Shown here one piece after another: positions 1 to 12,289 of a stretch of 64,000 nucleotides of DNA; position 1 is the stretch's first letter, and every line of letters starts with the position of its first letter. The stretch lies in contig JAIGNY010000312.1 in NCBI GenBank assembly GCA_020152595.1, forward strand, positions 1 to 64,000. The letters run 5' to 3'. Origin of the DNA: Chiridota heheva. Taxonomy: Eukaryota; Echinodermata; Holothuroidea; Apodida; Chiridotidae. Below the pieces are notes generated by a model. That model did not search any database and had not been told where the DNA came from. It saw nothing but the letters and a program-made list of their open reading frames with translations. The translations under genes and the position numbers were made by a program.

Positions 1-29
1 GAGGACATACGATTTATGGGGAAAAAATA

Positions 30-416
30 TTAGGAAAAGTGACCTTTGATAAACGCACGCAATATTTTATCAGGATTTATTGTAACATTTTGAAGAGCTT
101 TTACAGGAATTTCATGTATTTTTCTGTTAAGCATGTTAATTATTTTTTTCCCTGTCTTTTTATAGTTTTCATCGTGTTTTGTTGATCCCGCCCCGTCAAT
201 TGCCATCTTTGCATGCGTCATTTCGTGAATGAGAGTTTCGTACAGGAAAATTTCAGTCTTATGCGGTGGACCGTATATTAAGATTAAGTTAAAATGAGTT
301 CCCACCGAGATTGTCAAACCCTTAATGTTAGTACTTAAATGTAAAGGTAATTTTTGAGAAACAATAAGCTTTTCCTCTCCAGGCTGCCAGGAGGAAAAGC
401 ATCTTGAAAAGCAGCC
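30..416 (-). CDS. HExxH metalloprotease-like fragment (SprT-like?)
   Basis: An open frame on the minus strand runs from a stop near 417 to a stop at 30 and has no clear ATG. It carries the zinc-protease signature ETLIHEMTHA, and 15 residues later KHDENY, which could give the third zinc ligand. This spacing (HExxH, then H about 15-20 on) recalls the SprT/SPRTN-type fold, whose members cleave proteins on DNA. The rest of a SprT domain is not visible upstream, so this is either one exon of a gene or a decayed copy. The C-terminal stop is intact. The family call rests on the motif alone. Confidence 0.35.
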   Translation of the reverse strand, partial: GCFSRCFSSWQPGEEKLIVSQKLPLHLSTNIKGLTISVGTHFNLILIYGPPHKTEIFLYETLIHEMTHAKMAIDGAGSTKHDENYKKTGKKIINMLNRKIHEIPVKALQNVTINPDKILRAFIKGHFS

Positions 417-639
417 CTATTAACATATGAATACAATTGAAGTCCGACAGAATGCCATTTATGGATACCATAAATGGTATTAAAATTGTTAATATCGTCT
501 CGTGACTGGATTGCTTTCATTCTTTTCTCACTCGCCTTTACTTCTTTTTTGATTAGCCTTTTCCGACTAAACAATGCAATAATACTCTCTCTTTGGTATC
601 CGCCCTATCTGCATATGCATGAATTATGTAACCAGTGGA

Positions 640-1005
640 ATTATTTCAAAAATTTAAAGTGTATTTCTTTCATAAATTTACTTTCCTACGAAATATTTCT
701 CATATAATAATTGGATATTATATTTTGGGCATAGATCTAAAGATCGAATGTAGTGTCGGGGTCAAATCCCTACCCATTCGGCCGTGAGGGGGGTAAAAAG
801 CGGCAACACATTTTCCAGCTGTCGCTTTTTACGTGCTAAGTCGATGGGAGTACATTTTCAATTTTTTGAATTTTATTTCCTTCATAAATTCATTTTTCTT
901 CAAACTATTCCAGATATAGTCATTGGAAGGTGTTCTCTGGGCATAGATTTAAAGATCTGACAAGGTGTCGGGGTCAAATCCCTACCCGTTGGGCCGTGAG
1001 GAGCG
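640..1005 (+). repeat. Two-copy direct repeat, 212-bp offset
   Basis: The block with GGGCATAGATCTAAAGATC at 727 recurs at 939 as GGGCATAGATTTAAAGATC, followed in both by GTGTCGGGGTCAAATCCC and GGCCGTGAGG. AT-rich upstream sequence is also shared. It is a diverged tandem duplication without coding capacity. Confidence 0.75.
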
Positions 1006-1328
1006 TCGGGAACGGCAACACATTTGCGAGCTCGGGAGTCAGTTTGTTGTTCTCGTTAATTACGGATGTAACCTTGTGTAAGCGCTGTGACCCCGTCTCA
1101 ATTATGCGGATGCCGCAAACAAGTCTACCTTGATCAATGTCATATTCACTTTGCTTCATTTAAAAACAAAAGAAAGTAAGATTTACTAAGAGAAAAGAAC
1201 TTATCACAAAGAACAGTTTGGATTAGGGTTAAGGCAAGGAGCTGGTTAAGGTTAGTTTCTTAAATGTTCACTGTTTTGTGTGTTTAAATTGTTTTTGAGG
1301 AACACAATTATTGATGAGGTCGGACATT

Positions 1329-2022
1329 GAGGTGGTCGGTTCGACGTAACCGTGTACGGGCTCAGTACGGCTTTGCCAAGTTGAAGGGGAAACTTAAGTT
1401 ATTATTACAGTCAATGGGATATTTTTTATGAATACTTGTGTCGCCTCAGCCAGTGAGCGGAAATTAATGGTACACATATATATTAGAAACTACCGTCTAA
1501 TACACAACATTTGTTACGAAAAATAAATTCTGTCTAGTATTTTTAGCAAATGACAAAAAACTTGTTTTTCTCCCATTAACTGCAATGATAATTGACTGTA
1601 TGTTTTCCCCTTTGACTGAAGTTCGAGCTCGTCAAAAAAGCATTGTTACGTCGCCGTGCACCACAACATTCCGGATGTCCGACCTCCTCAATCAACTTGT
1701 GGTGCACGGCGACGTAACAATGCTTTTTGACGATCTGGAACTTCAGTCAAAGAGGAAAACAAAATGGGACAGTCAGTCATAGTTATCATTGCAGTCAACG
1801 GGAGAAAAACAAGTTTTTTGTCATTTTGCTAAAAATACCCGACAAAATTTATTTTTCGTAACAAATGTTGTGTATTAGACAGTAGTTTCCTATATATATA
1901 TATATATAAGTACAATTAATTTTCATAAAAAATATCCTATTTACTGTAATGATAAAATTTCCCCTTCAACTTGGGCAAAACCGTACTGAGCCCGTACACA
2001 GTTACGTCGAACCGACCACTTC
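1329..2022. mobile_element. Long foldback (inverted-repeat) element
   Basis: Two arms of about 330 bp (1329-1666 and 1697-2022) are reverse complements around a 30-bp loop (1667-1696). The outer tip reads GGTCGGTTCGACGTAAC on the left and GTTACGTCGAACCGACC on the right. The inner stem reads CATTGTTACGTCGCCGTGCA and its complement. Differences are scattered and small, so the element is fairly young. The loop sequence GTCCGACCTCCTCAAT is complementary to the flank at 1311-1326. No transposase is present; it resembles a foldback or large-TIR non-autonomous DNA element. Confidence 0.85.
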
Positions 2023-2599
2023 AATAGACTTGTTTGCAACGTGCGCACTCTTCCAATTTTTCCATCATTCTACGCGCTGCATTTTCCGACCATCATCATC
2101 GCTGCTGGAATAAAGGTAGTACATTAGTATGAAAGTAGTTCTGCAAAATTTGCTCCAATCTCCAATAGACCTCTCACCATGAAATTCAGGATTGTTAGCA
2201 CAAAGATTGAAAAAAGAATGTTTTAGAGACATAGCCTACCTTTTTGATTAAGCAATGATGGTGTCACATAGTGACCGCATTGAACGGCGAACATTTTTTT
2301 TTTTTTTTAAATGTAAAAAAATTCTTCAAATGCATGCTGCGTTGCCAAGAAACCTTAAAAGCAACAAAAAAAAAAAAAAATGTTAATTCCAAAATTGTGT
2401 AGCATTGCCGATAATTGGGCAACAATTGTCCATTTTTGCGTTCAGTCTCAGAAACGGATCCCCACGGCGCAGGAATCGGGGGACAAGGTCCCACAATAAT
2501 TGTATTGGGGGTCTTAAGTACCATTTTACTCCTCCCCCAAAAAGAACGTCTGACAAATTAATTTCCAGTGAAGAGTCAGATTCCCTTCAGATAAAGACA

Positions 2600-2740
2600 C
2601 TTTTGAAATACTCTGAAAATTTCTTTCATTTTCGGAAAGTTTGCCACAATTTTTAGGAAACTTGATTTATTTTCGGAGAATTTTCTTGACTTTTCATGAA
2701 AGGTTGCCTATTTTTCACAAATTTGACAATAATTATGCAA
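2600..2740. repeat. Degenerate TTTTCGG-type tandem repeat
   Basis: Short degenerate units built around TTTTCGGAAA, TTTCTT and CAATTTT repeat every ~25-35 bp. The same family recurs at many places in the first 18 kb, in both orientations. Confidence 0.6.
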
Positions 2741-3587
2741 CATTTTCTCCAATACCCCGTCCTCTTTTAAAAATAGCTTTTGAATAAGTAGCTCATATAG
2801 GTCTACATTTTAATTGTTTTTTGGGACAAAAATATAATCTGCATTTCCCACCCCTCCCCCTCCTCCCCCTCCTCCCCTCCCCCAAAAATGTAAAATATAT
2901 ATTTTGATTTGTGAACCGGGCTTCATATTTCTCAGCAGGCTGCAGTCATTTGCATGATTATACGTACACCTAAATTCGGCATACTAGGCCTATTTTTATT
3001 TTAGTTTTAGATAGCTGTTTATGAAACGCTTTTGAATCGAGTAGTCAAGTCTTTAGACATGATTTCAATCTCATGAATGTTTAAAAATGCAAAGCTTCCT
3101 GGGTCTTCGCCACTGCTCAGACAATACACCCTCCGTCCTTGATACTTCAAATGCATGCTGCGTCCCCAATTATTATGATTCAATTGTATGCTTATCTTTT
3201 ACAGCTCTCTGCTTATCTTTATTTCATTTTTGATCCTAGCTCGAACCAACTTGTCATAGAATGGGAATAACTATTACCTCCCATAGGTAAATTAATGTGT
3301 GATCTAAATGTGACATAATCATAGGTGTACGGGACGGGGGTGTGATGGGAATGCAGCCGCCCCACCCCCCTCCCGCCCCACTCGGGCAGCATATAGACCT
3401 ACGCATTTCTTCGGGCAAATTTTGGACAAATAGATAAACATACAAAAGAAGTTAAATTAATTAATCAGAAACGGGAGAATTGAAAATTCAGATTTTAACT
3501 CTTCGTTTTTTATTCACTTTTTTAAATGGTTTAAAAAAATAATGTTGGCCAGATGTGTTCGTGTTATCATTAGTACTAAGAGGTCAC
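2741..3587. other. No gene seen
   Basis: AT-rich sequence with a CCCCTCC-rich tract near 2850-2882 and a C-rich tract near 3360-3385. No open frame with recognisable content on either strand. Confidence 0.6.
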
Positions 3588-3685
3588 TATACAGACCCGG
3601 ATCAATCAGAAGCCAACATTGGTATCACGTGATAGCTTATTTACATATACTTAATGCTGGCTTCTGATTGGTGCGGGTCTGTATA
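3588..3685. mobile_element. Short MITE with 28-bp inverted ends
   Basis: TATACAGACCCGGATCAATC at 3588 is mirrored by GATTGGTGCGGGTCTGTATA ending at 3685. The paired arms also contain AGAAGCCA/TGGCTTCT. The centre (about 40 bp) is AT-rich. A ~98-bp hairpin of this type is typical of a non-autonomous DNA transposon. Confidence 0.7.
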
Positions 3686-3769
3686 CTGCCCCATGAGATT
3701 TTTTCATGTGGGTCATCGATTGCCACCACAAGATATTCTCGATTGTTCTGCAGAGTCCTTTTAACGAGG

Positions 3770-4340
3770 TCGAGCCAGGATAAAATGTCAGGGGAGGGGG
3801 TAAGGTAGGGGTGGGGGCAACCAAACCAGGGATGATGTGATAACGTGTGCATGAGCAGTTTTTCATCATTAATGGAACATAGTATTAGGACAAGGCCAGC
3901 GGTCGGAACCACGGGCAATGGGGGAAACCGCCCCTTGCGGGGGGCGAAGGGGGAAGGAGGAGCCCTTTTGAAAGTTAAGGCGGACGGGGCAGAAGGTGGC
4001 CTTTCGAAAGTTGAGGGTGGATCGGGGAGGGAGATGCCCTACAAAATTTAACATACATTTAGTATTTTATTTGACACAATTAAAGCATGATGATTTACCA
4101 AGGGACTTGACACTGAGAGCCGTGCATGATGGGAAGGTGCACGTCCCCAATAATCTTCAAAAATCTTTAGGTCATTAAACCTATTCGCCCAATGGGAAAT
4201 TGTCAACATTGGTCCTGGCTCCCTAATTTCAAATCCATAGGTGGGGTGGGTGGGGATAACGAATCACCATACACTTGGAAAAAAGTGGGTATGGGCCAAG
4301 TGTCCCATAATTCCCGCTATAATGCTCAAACCATATGTGT
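3770..4340 (+). mobile_element. Unclassified dispersed repeat, copy 1
   Basis: This block matches the reverse complement of 43760-44180 over several hundred bases. Shared landmarks are TTGTCAACATTGGTCCTGGC, GTATTT-ATTTG-CAATTAAAGC, and the CGG-rich stretch GGGCAGAAGG. Part of it (GATGATGTGATAACGT and GAACATA-GGACAAG) also recurs at 12129-12240. A 147-codon frame (4192-4635) crosses it, but no domain is recognisable and the matching copy has a different frame structure, so I do not call it a gene. Confidence 0.6.
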
Positions 4341-4599
4341 AGGAGCCGGGGGCCAGGGGCACGCTCCCCCACTTTTTATAAAACTGACAAAAGGCCCTTT
4401 TTCGAAAATGAAAAGTGCCTCTCAATTACTGTCAAATATTGCCCTCACTTGGTTTTTTGCCCCACTTGCCCCTAGTTCCTTCCGACACCCTAAACAGGGT
4501 TGCAATTTCTCTGGTCTTAGGAAGCGGGGAGCAGGGGTAAAGGTACGCCCTGAAAGGATTTCAACTTATTACATGCTTTCTTTAATTGGGAAAATTGTT

Positions 4600-4860
4600 A
4601 ACATAATATTGAAGGAGAATTTGGTAAAATCATAATTGAGAATTTGGGTAAAATTTGGTAATATTTACTGAAAATTTTCCGAAAATGAATGACATTTTTC
4701 GAAACTTTAATTTCTTGAAAATGAAGGAATTTTTCCCGAAACTTGAAAAAAAATTGACCGAGAACCCGAAAAAATTGCTTCAACATGAAGTAAAGTTTCT
4801 AAAAATTGCGCGAGAATGACGGAAACTTTTCCGTATTAAAAAAAGATGCATAATAGAATT
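4600..4860. repeat. Degenerate TTTTCGG-type tandem repeat
   Basis: Imperfect units such as TGAAAATTTTCCGAAAATGA run through this stretch. It belongs to the same family as the tracts near 2600, 6000, 8200, 9200, 12300-13260, 14400 and 17100. Confidence 0.6.
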
Positions 4861-5199
4861 GCAAGAAAATAATGAAGGCTTCCTCTCTAAATAAGCTTTC
4901 CATATGATTTCTACGCTTAGAAGGACCCCATAGCTGCTTTTCACATTATTTGGGATATTAAATATTCCGATTCATGATCAGTGCCATTGACAGACAAATG
5001 GAACAATTATGATCTCTTTCTGATTTCGAGCCTCTCCAATTCCAAAGTTTCCAATTTTGTAAATCTTGGTATCAAATTTGTCCTATTTTCCAAAATTTAA
5101 AATAAAAAGGGTCACCAGTAATTTTCTGGCCGAGTTTGGCAAATTTCTGGTGGTGGTAGGGTAGGGGTACTGGCGTAGCTAGGATTTCTGTTTGGGGGG

Positions 5200-5350
5200 C
5201 AATCATGAGCGGCGAGTTGTATTTTTGACAGGGGATAACCGATAGTATGTCGCCGTAAATCCACCTGTGAGTGATCCAGGGGCCCGTCCAAGGGCCCCTG
5301 GTGGGGTCCAGGGGCGAAGCCTCCGAAAGCTTTGAGAAAGGGGGCCTACG
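5200..5350. repeat. Dispersed GC-rich repeat fragment
   Basis: The phrase GTGGGGTCCAGGGGCGAAGC is nearly repeated at about 27855 (GTGGGGTCCAGTGGCGAAGC), followed in both places by a GAAGCT-type tail. It is an unclassified interspersed repeat with no coding content. Confidence 0.5.
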
Positions 5351-5466
5351 CTTTTTAAAATGCGTTAAAATCGAAGCCAAATCGCGTGGTGTGTTTTTAA
5401 AGGGCGAAATTCCAGAAAGTTATGGGATATGAAAGGAATTAGGCACTGACATAAGCCAGGATTTAT

Positions 5467-5802
<336 letters not shown>

Positions 5803-5959
5803 TTTTTTTTGTTTTGAGGGGGTAACTATCTGTATTTGATGTGTCACTTAGTTTGAAGGCGTGCATTATATATATATTTTTTATATAGTCTAAAGGTGCC
5901 CCGCAAATTTTATGCCCTCAGCAGTGGCATAGCAGGACTTTTTGCACAGCGCCAAATCA

Positions 5960-6260
5960 TAGAAATATCCGAATTCCCTCGCTATCCGAAATTTTAAGGG
6001 AACAGTCGGAAATTTCGAGAGACAACCTTAAACATTTTAAAAAGTCCGATATTAAGAGAAAAATGTCTAATATTTTGAGAATTTTCTTTAGAAATTGGTG
6101 GAAAATATTTCGTAAAATTTTAGAAAAAAGTCGCACTTTTTTAGAAAAAACTTCGAACATTTTCAGGAAATGTTTTAGAAATTTTGAGGAAAAAGTCGAA
6201 TATTTTGAAGGTACCCTTCGGAAATTTTGAGGAAAAACTAAAATATTTTGCTAAGAGAAT
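5960..6260. repeat. Degenerate TTTTCGG-type tandem repeat
   Basis: Units such as AAATTTTGAGGAAAAAGTCG and GGAAATTTTGAG alternate through the stretch. No gene is visible. Confidence 0.6.
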
Positions 6261-6999
6261 TTGCTAACCCTATTATAGGTCTAACGTAAAAATCGGAAAT
6301 TTTGTCAGTGATCCTTTTTCTAAAAATGGCTGCATGGTATACAACTGATCGCATCATCTGTTCATCAGGCAAGGAAGGGGGCAATTACCCCCTCCCCATC
6401 TCATCTAGCTACGCCGCTGCCCACCAGAATCAAACATCTTCCACCATCCTTATCAAGACATTTGTTCGGGGCGTTTCCTATGCCTATGCACCATGCCTTT
6501 GCATTGCCACACCTGTAGTCATATGATTTTGATTGCCCTTCAAAATGTAAGGCATTGATTAGAATCATTCTTACCACAATGACTAAACTCATCATTTGTC
6601 CCCACTTCTGACTTGACTACATACAACTATCTGACTACCACGGGAATAAGTAAGAATTTTTTTCAAGAATGTAATTGCACGTAGTTGCAAAGTATGATTA
6701 AAGAGTTCAAATGTCCACTCATGTTATTGTGAAACATTTCTTAATCCGTTTTAATACAGAGTGACATTTCGCAATATTAATATATTTCAATAACCAAAAC
6801 AAAAGGTCGATATAATATGATAAAGCCTGCAAGCACAGTACGCTTGGTATGTATTAAGGTGCCACATTTCACTCTTACGAACCGTCGCTAAACGTGCTTT
6901 TCTGAATAACTTTTATATGCATGTCACTCCAAAAGAATGAATTCTAGGCAGTAGGTGAAAAGGTAAGCAAGCAAAATTATATTTTGAAGAAAAAGATGT
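6261..6999. other. No gene seen
   Basis: Mixed AT-rich sequence. Short overlapping frames on both strands near 6300-6600 show no domain or splice structure. Confidence 0.55.
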
Positions 7000-7321
<322 letters not shown>

Positions 7322-8110
7322 AGGTCGCATGTATACTGGTATATAGGTTGCCATAACGATATAGGAACACCTGTGATGGGAGAGACCAATTAAGATTTGT
7401 CGAATCACCATGGCAACGTGGAAAATCCAAAAGGAAAAACAAACATTTGATTAACAATGAGTCTAATTTTCTTCGTACTGAACGAAGTACAGATCATATT
7501 TGATCTATCCCTGTTTCTAAGTAGCTTCCATGGAAACCATGAGATACGGACAAAGTGCTAATCCTAGAAATGGGAGCTCCGGGTCCTGCAAAATGGCTAA
7601 ATAATTTTTTTTGAGGGGTGACATTTTACGAAGGAAGACGTTCGGTAGGTATATGAAAGGAATATGTCTCAACAGTTAATGCAGATTATGGCTAAAATCT
7701 TTTTTATAATTTTCTTTTTGAGGACTTTTTTATCATGTGACAATTGGAAAAATTATTTTGACCTTTTAAGTACCTGTTGACTCCCCCTCCCTCGAAAAAA
7801 CGGGGCCAACCCTCATGTCAACCCATGGTGAGATCACCTAATTCAGTAAGATATTTTCACTATGGTAGTTTAAGAACACATCACGAATATCCCCAGAACT
7901 GACTCCCCTTCTGGTTCAAAAATACCAATATTACTTTAAGCTCATTTTTGGTTTCCATGGTGCAAATAATTAGTTCTATGCTATCATGTTCAGATGACAC
8001 GTCATCGTTGGTAAATATAGCAGAGCAGAGCTGCAAAAGTAAAGTTTTTTCCCATAGACTTATATAAAGTCATTATATTACAGTTAACTATAAGTAAACA
8101 AGTGAACAAA
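7322..8110. other. No gene seen
   Basis: AT-rich sequence with short C-runs. No plausible coding frame or RNA gene. Confidence 0.55.
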
Positions 8111-8420
8111 AACATTTTGGGGGGAAATTCTCTTCATTTTGCGCAAACGTTTTGTCAATTTTCATGGAAATTTTGAAATTCATTTTTAGGAAATGGTTTT
8201 TCAATTTTCGTGAAATATTGCCAAAAGTCTGGAAATTACCTTAAATTTCGGATAAGTTTTTTTAATATTCGGAAAATTTTACTTCATTTTCGGACGATTT
8301 TCTACAATATTCGGGAAATGTCCTTCATATATAAGAAATAGGAAATATTGCCAAATGTTACTAAACTTTCTAATGCTTTTACCAAGTTTTCCTTCATATT
8401 GACCAAATTTGTCAATTTCA
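8110..8420. repeat. Degenerate TTTTCGG-type tandem repeat
   Basis: Irregular units around CATTTTCGGACGATTTTC and CAATTTTCGTGAAATATTG. A related run, CTTTGGACCAAATATC, repeats at 8760-8810. Confidence 0.6.
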
Positions 8421-9129
8421 TGTTAATAATTTCTCAATTTTACTGCTTAACCGTGAAGAAAGGATGCAACCGACAATAACTTTTTCCCGCTCTTTGTTTT
8501 ACATGCAAAATTGTATTTAAATTCACAAAATATTAGGCTTGGAATAAAATATAGATTAGAGATTACATAAGTTCAGTGGCGTTTGGATGGGGGAACGGGA
8601 ATTGAGGGCTTAGCTCCTCTAAAATTTGCCGTAGCCCCCCAATTTTTGTATTGCCAAAGCCATAAATATAAGTAAGTGAAATATCAAATAAATTATACAG
8701 AACACAGATGTTGGCAATGTTTTAATCAAATCGACTGAATTTTTGTTAATTTTGGACAAAATATTCTTAGCTTTGGACCAAATATCCTCAGCTTTGGACC
8801 AAATATCTTTATTTTTTACCCCAAAATCTTCAATTGTGGATCAAAACTCTTTCATTTTGAAGAGCCTGTAATTCAGGCAAAGTATGTCACTTTACGAAAT
8901 TCTCTGAGAAAAGTGGGGGAAAATCGATCTCGTGGGGACAAATTCCCCATGCCCCCTTAGCGCAGCCAATACTTTCAAAGCAATACAAAGATCTTTACTT
9001 CATCGTCCAATGGGCAATTGCCAACTCTTGTCTTGGCAGGGGTGTAGAAAGGGTCATCTCGTGGTGGGGGAAAGAACTTGTTCCTGGTTATACAAATTGC
9101 ACTGGTTAATTGAGTTTCCATAAAATATT

Positions 9130-9345
9130 GCTGCTAATTGGGAAAATTCTCTTAATTTTTCGGGAACTCTCGTTGAATTTTCTTCATTTTCACGAAATTT
9201 GCTTTAATTTCCATGATTTTTTTTTATCATTTTGCTAGAAATCTTCGTCAATTTTCGGAAAATCTCCTTCCCGGGATTTATACTTCAATTTCCAGGAAAT
9301 TTTCTTTGGGGAATCACTGTCAATTTCGAGATATAAAAGCACATG
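9130..9345. repeat. Degenerate TTTTCGG-type tandem repeat
   Basis: Units around TCAATTTTCGGAAAATCTCC and TTTTCTTCATTTTCACG. It ends directly before the DIRS-derived segment. Confidence 0.6.
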
Positions 9346-9479
9346 TTGGCAATTGTATCTTAATGATAATTTATCCTCCCAACTGGCGAACAAGCATGCA
9401 ACCGGTAAGAAGAAACCATTTTGGGGAGAGGGTGCCCCAAAGTTCCTTCACCCTTGCCCATTTGACTGTGTGGCCTCTA

Positions 9480-10370
9480 TCCGCGAATCCCTTGTGTCTT
9501 TCGGAGGAAGCTGCCTAAGTGGCAGACCAAAGTCGGAGGCCTTCCACTTTGGAGATGTATTCCTCCAGACTCTGAGTGTTCCGAGACTGGTGCAGGAATA
9601 GATCGGTTTCTCAGCATACGGCGTCTCTTGGTGACGTAGCAGACTTCTTGCTGAATCAGAATAATATGAATAAATCCATCAACACAGTCAAGGGATTTCG
9701 AACAGCCATAGCAGCTATCCACCGGGGCTTCCCAGATGGGTCGACCGTCACAGATGCGCGACCTCTGGAAGGGTATCTTAAAGGAATGTTCTTACAAAGA
9801 CCTCCAGTTGGGAACCTGGCTCCACACGGTACATGCAGGTAATTCTCAAGACACTCGCACGGGCTCCGTTCGAGCCACTTTCTGAGTGTCCGCTTAAAAC
9901 GGTCTTTCTTCTTTCAGCAGCCTCTGCCAGACGCGGAGGTGGCGTTCACGCGCTTTCTCTCGAAGAAGGCCATATTCGCTTTGAATCTGGGGGCGTTCGA
10001 CACGTGCCCGATCCAGCTTTTTTGGCCAAGAATCAGATATTAGAGCTTCTACCGGAACCGATATTCCTTCCGTCACTCTCCACGTTTTCTGACACTTCAG
10101 AGGACAAAGCCTGGTGCCCTGTTCGGTGTCTCAAACATTATATCAAACGTACGCAATCCTTACGGAACAACGTTAACGCTTTATTTGTGTCTTTAGAGAA
10201 CCCGCATCGCGCAGTTTCACGTGATACGATTTCGCGATGGATTGTGCAGGCAATCACATACAATAAATCCGTGTTGTTCGCTGAACAGCCGGTTAAGGCA
10301 CATCACGTACGAGGCATAGCCACTTCAATTGTGCTTTTTGGTGGGGTTCCCATCGGCGAGGCTCTGCCAT
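9480..10370 (+). pseudogene. DIRS-type tyrosine recombinase, truncated
   Basis: Three plus-strand frames together cover a phage-integrase-like tyrosine recombinase. The N-terminal core-binding part is at 9540-9840 (RDWCRNRSVSQHT, then DFLLNQNNMNKSINTVKGFR). The catalytic part at 9833-10370 has LLSAASARRGGGVHALSLEE around the first arginine and VKAHHVRGIATSIVLFGGVP with the H-x-x-R box. DIRS/PAT retrotransposons encode recombinases of this style to integrate circular cDNA. A frame break lies near 9840, and the copy stops near 10370 before the catalytic tyrosine, where a minus-strand LINE piece begins. It is a dead remnant. Confidence 0.8.
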
Positions 10371-11090
10371 GTCCAACGTCTTCTTGGGTGGTTTTCGAAC
10401 CAATTGTTGGCAATAATGAAGTCATGTTCTCTACTCCATTCAACCCGTCTTTCTCCACGGAAATGTATTTCTCCTAGTCCGAATGGTCCGACAATATCTT
10501 CCACTTTGCAGTTTCCAACTTTGGCATTGAAATCGCCCATCACAATCTTTATATTCTGTGATTTGAGTTGTTGTTTGGCTTTTTTCTACTTCTTCATAGG
10601 ATTTTTCTATTTCTGTTCTTTCATATTCAGCTGTTGGCGCATATACCCGAATAATGCCAATGTTAAATCGTGTACCTTGTATTTTAACCACTATGACACG
10701 ATCAGATATTGGCCAGAACCCTTTGATACATCTCGCAGTTGCAGAATCGAACAAGACACCGACTCCTTTTTGGTGATGGTCTCCTCCAGAATACCCCCGG
10801 GTGTAACCGTCTGATGTTAAAGACCCAGCACCCTTTCATCTGATTTCTGAGAGACCTAGTATATTGATATCCATCCTTTTCATTTCCTGCTTTACGTTGT
10901 CTAAATTACCTTTCTGCATCATCGTTATCACGTTCCATGTTGTTAAACTTTTTGGCAAACTGTTACGGCTAGTCGTTGGATGACGATCGGGCGCCACCTG
11001 CCGCACATGGCTGTCCCTACCGAGCGAGGTGTTCCATTTTGGAAGCCCATTCACGCTGTTACTCTTATTCTGTGTTTGGAGCGTCATGAT
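10370..11090 (-). pseudogene. LINE AP-endonuclease domain, broken
   Basis: On the minus strand from 11090 down, the frame shows TTWNVITMMQKGN, KRMDINILGLSEIR, GGDHHQKGVGVLFDSA, RVYAPTAEYERTEIEK and GDFNAKVGN. These are ordered blocks of the apurinic-type endonuclease of non-LTR retrotransposons (RTE/CR1-like). The metal-binding N, E and D-x-N positions can be recognised. The codon after SEIR at ~10836 is TGA where the family has Trp, and a frameshift lies near 10550. The domain ends at the junction with the DIRS fragment, so the reverse transcriptase is absent. Antisense plus-strand frames here are shadows. Confidence 0.8.
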
Positions 11091-11381
11091 TATACTTGGG
11101 AAAATACAGCAGTGGTTTCGCCTAGACTTCTGCCGGTTTGCATACAGTTTACTCTGATAGCCTTGGACGAACCAACATCTTCCTGCAAGGCAGCAGGTAT
11201 TTGTGGATGGCCGTTGACTAATAAGGAGTTCATCCGCCCTTTGACAGGTTTTATTTTTTGTCCTGCTGAGGATCCGCTACCCTCCTCATTTAGGAAGCTG
11301 AATGGGGGAGCCGGTTTATTCGCCGACCACTCGACCCATGGACAGGTGGTACTGGATACATGGTTACCAGTGGCAGTTTAG

Positions 11382-11860
11382 GACTGACCTGACCATATGT
11401 GTTACCCGCGAAATTTAGGTTAGGCCTGTCTGCAGAATTTTCGTTAGAATTGGCGTTAGGGAAAGGTAAAAAAAAACTTCCTTGTTACCCTTTGTTTGCA
11501 CTATATGAGAAGCCATATATTGATGTATTGTAATCAACTTCAATAATTCTGATACAGAATCATTTTCTGAGAAGAAAGAGTCATAATACATGATTACGCG
11601 CGCATTTAACAGGCATTTAATTCGCGAAACAGTTTGCACGTAAAATAACGTGGGAATGGTGAGCAATGTAGAAAACTTCATTATTTTGGTCTCAACTTAT
11701 ACTGTGAATAGCTGCGACCCGGTAAGCGCTCTAATAATGTGGGCACGGATACTCCAATATAAAGATTTATCGATCGCAATTTTCTCTCACACACTAAGTC
11801 AATGAGAAGTGAACAACCAGGCTAACTTAGGTCAATTAAGAGGCGCTATCACACATATAC
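11382..11860. other. No gene seen
   Basis: No supported coding frame. An 88-codon minus-strand frame (11415-11681) shows no recognisable domain. Confidence 0.5.
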
Positions 11861-11943
11861 AGTACGCACGCACGCACACACACACGCACGCACGCACCCA
11901 CGCATGCACGGGCGCACACACGCAGGCGCGAACGCACACATAC
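11861..11943. repeat. (ACGC)n / (CA)n simple repeat
   Basis: A run of GCACGCACGC and CACACACA units with scattered changes, about 80 bp. Confidence 0.9.
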
Positions 11944-12289
11944 ATTTGTGTTTCCATGTTTCATATGACAAAAAAACATTTGTAGAAATATCACGTCGAA
12001 ACTATATATTTTTTTAAAGGAGGGAGGGGGTAAGGTAAAAGGAACGTAACGGGATTTCGTCTTGTGTGGTTTAACAGTTTACAGACTAAATTCAAGAGTT
12101 GTCAGGACCAAGCACGGGAATTGCCAGGATAAAATATCAGGGGACCAAGCCAAACCAAACAAGGAATGATGTGATAACGTATTTGATGAGCAGTTTTGAC
12201 ACGATTAATCAGTTGATGGAACATATTGGGACAAGGGCCATATAAGTGGGGGGCAGAGAAAAGGTCCTCCCTGAAAGGTTTTCTCTATA

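Noticed and set aside
4192-4635. 147-codon plus-strand frame
   Set aside because: It crosses a dispersed repeat whose other copy does not keep the frame.
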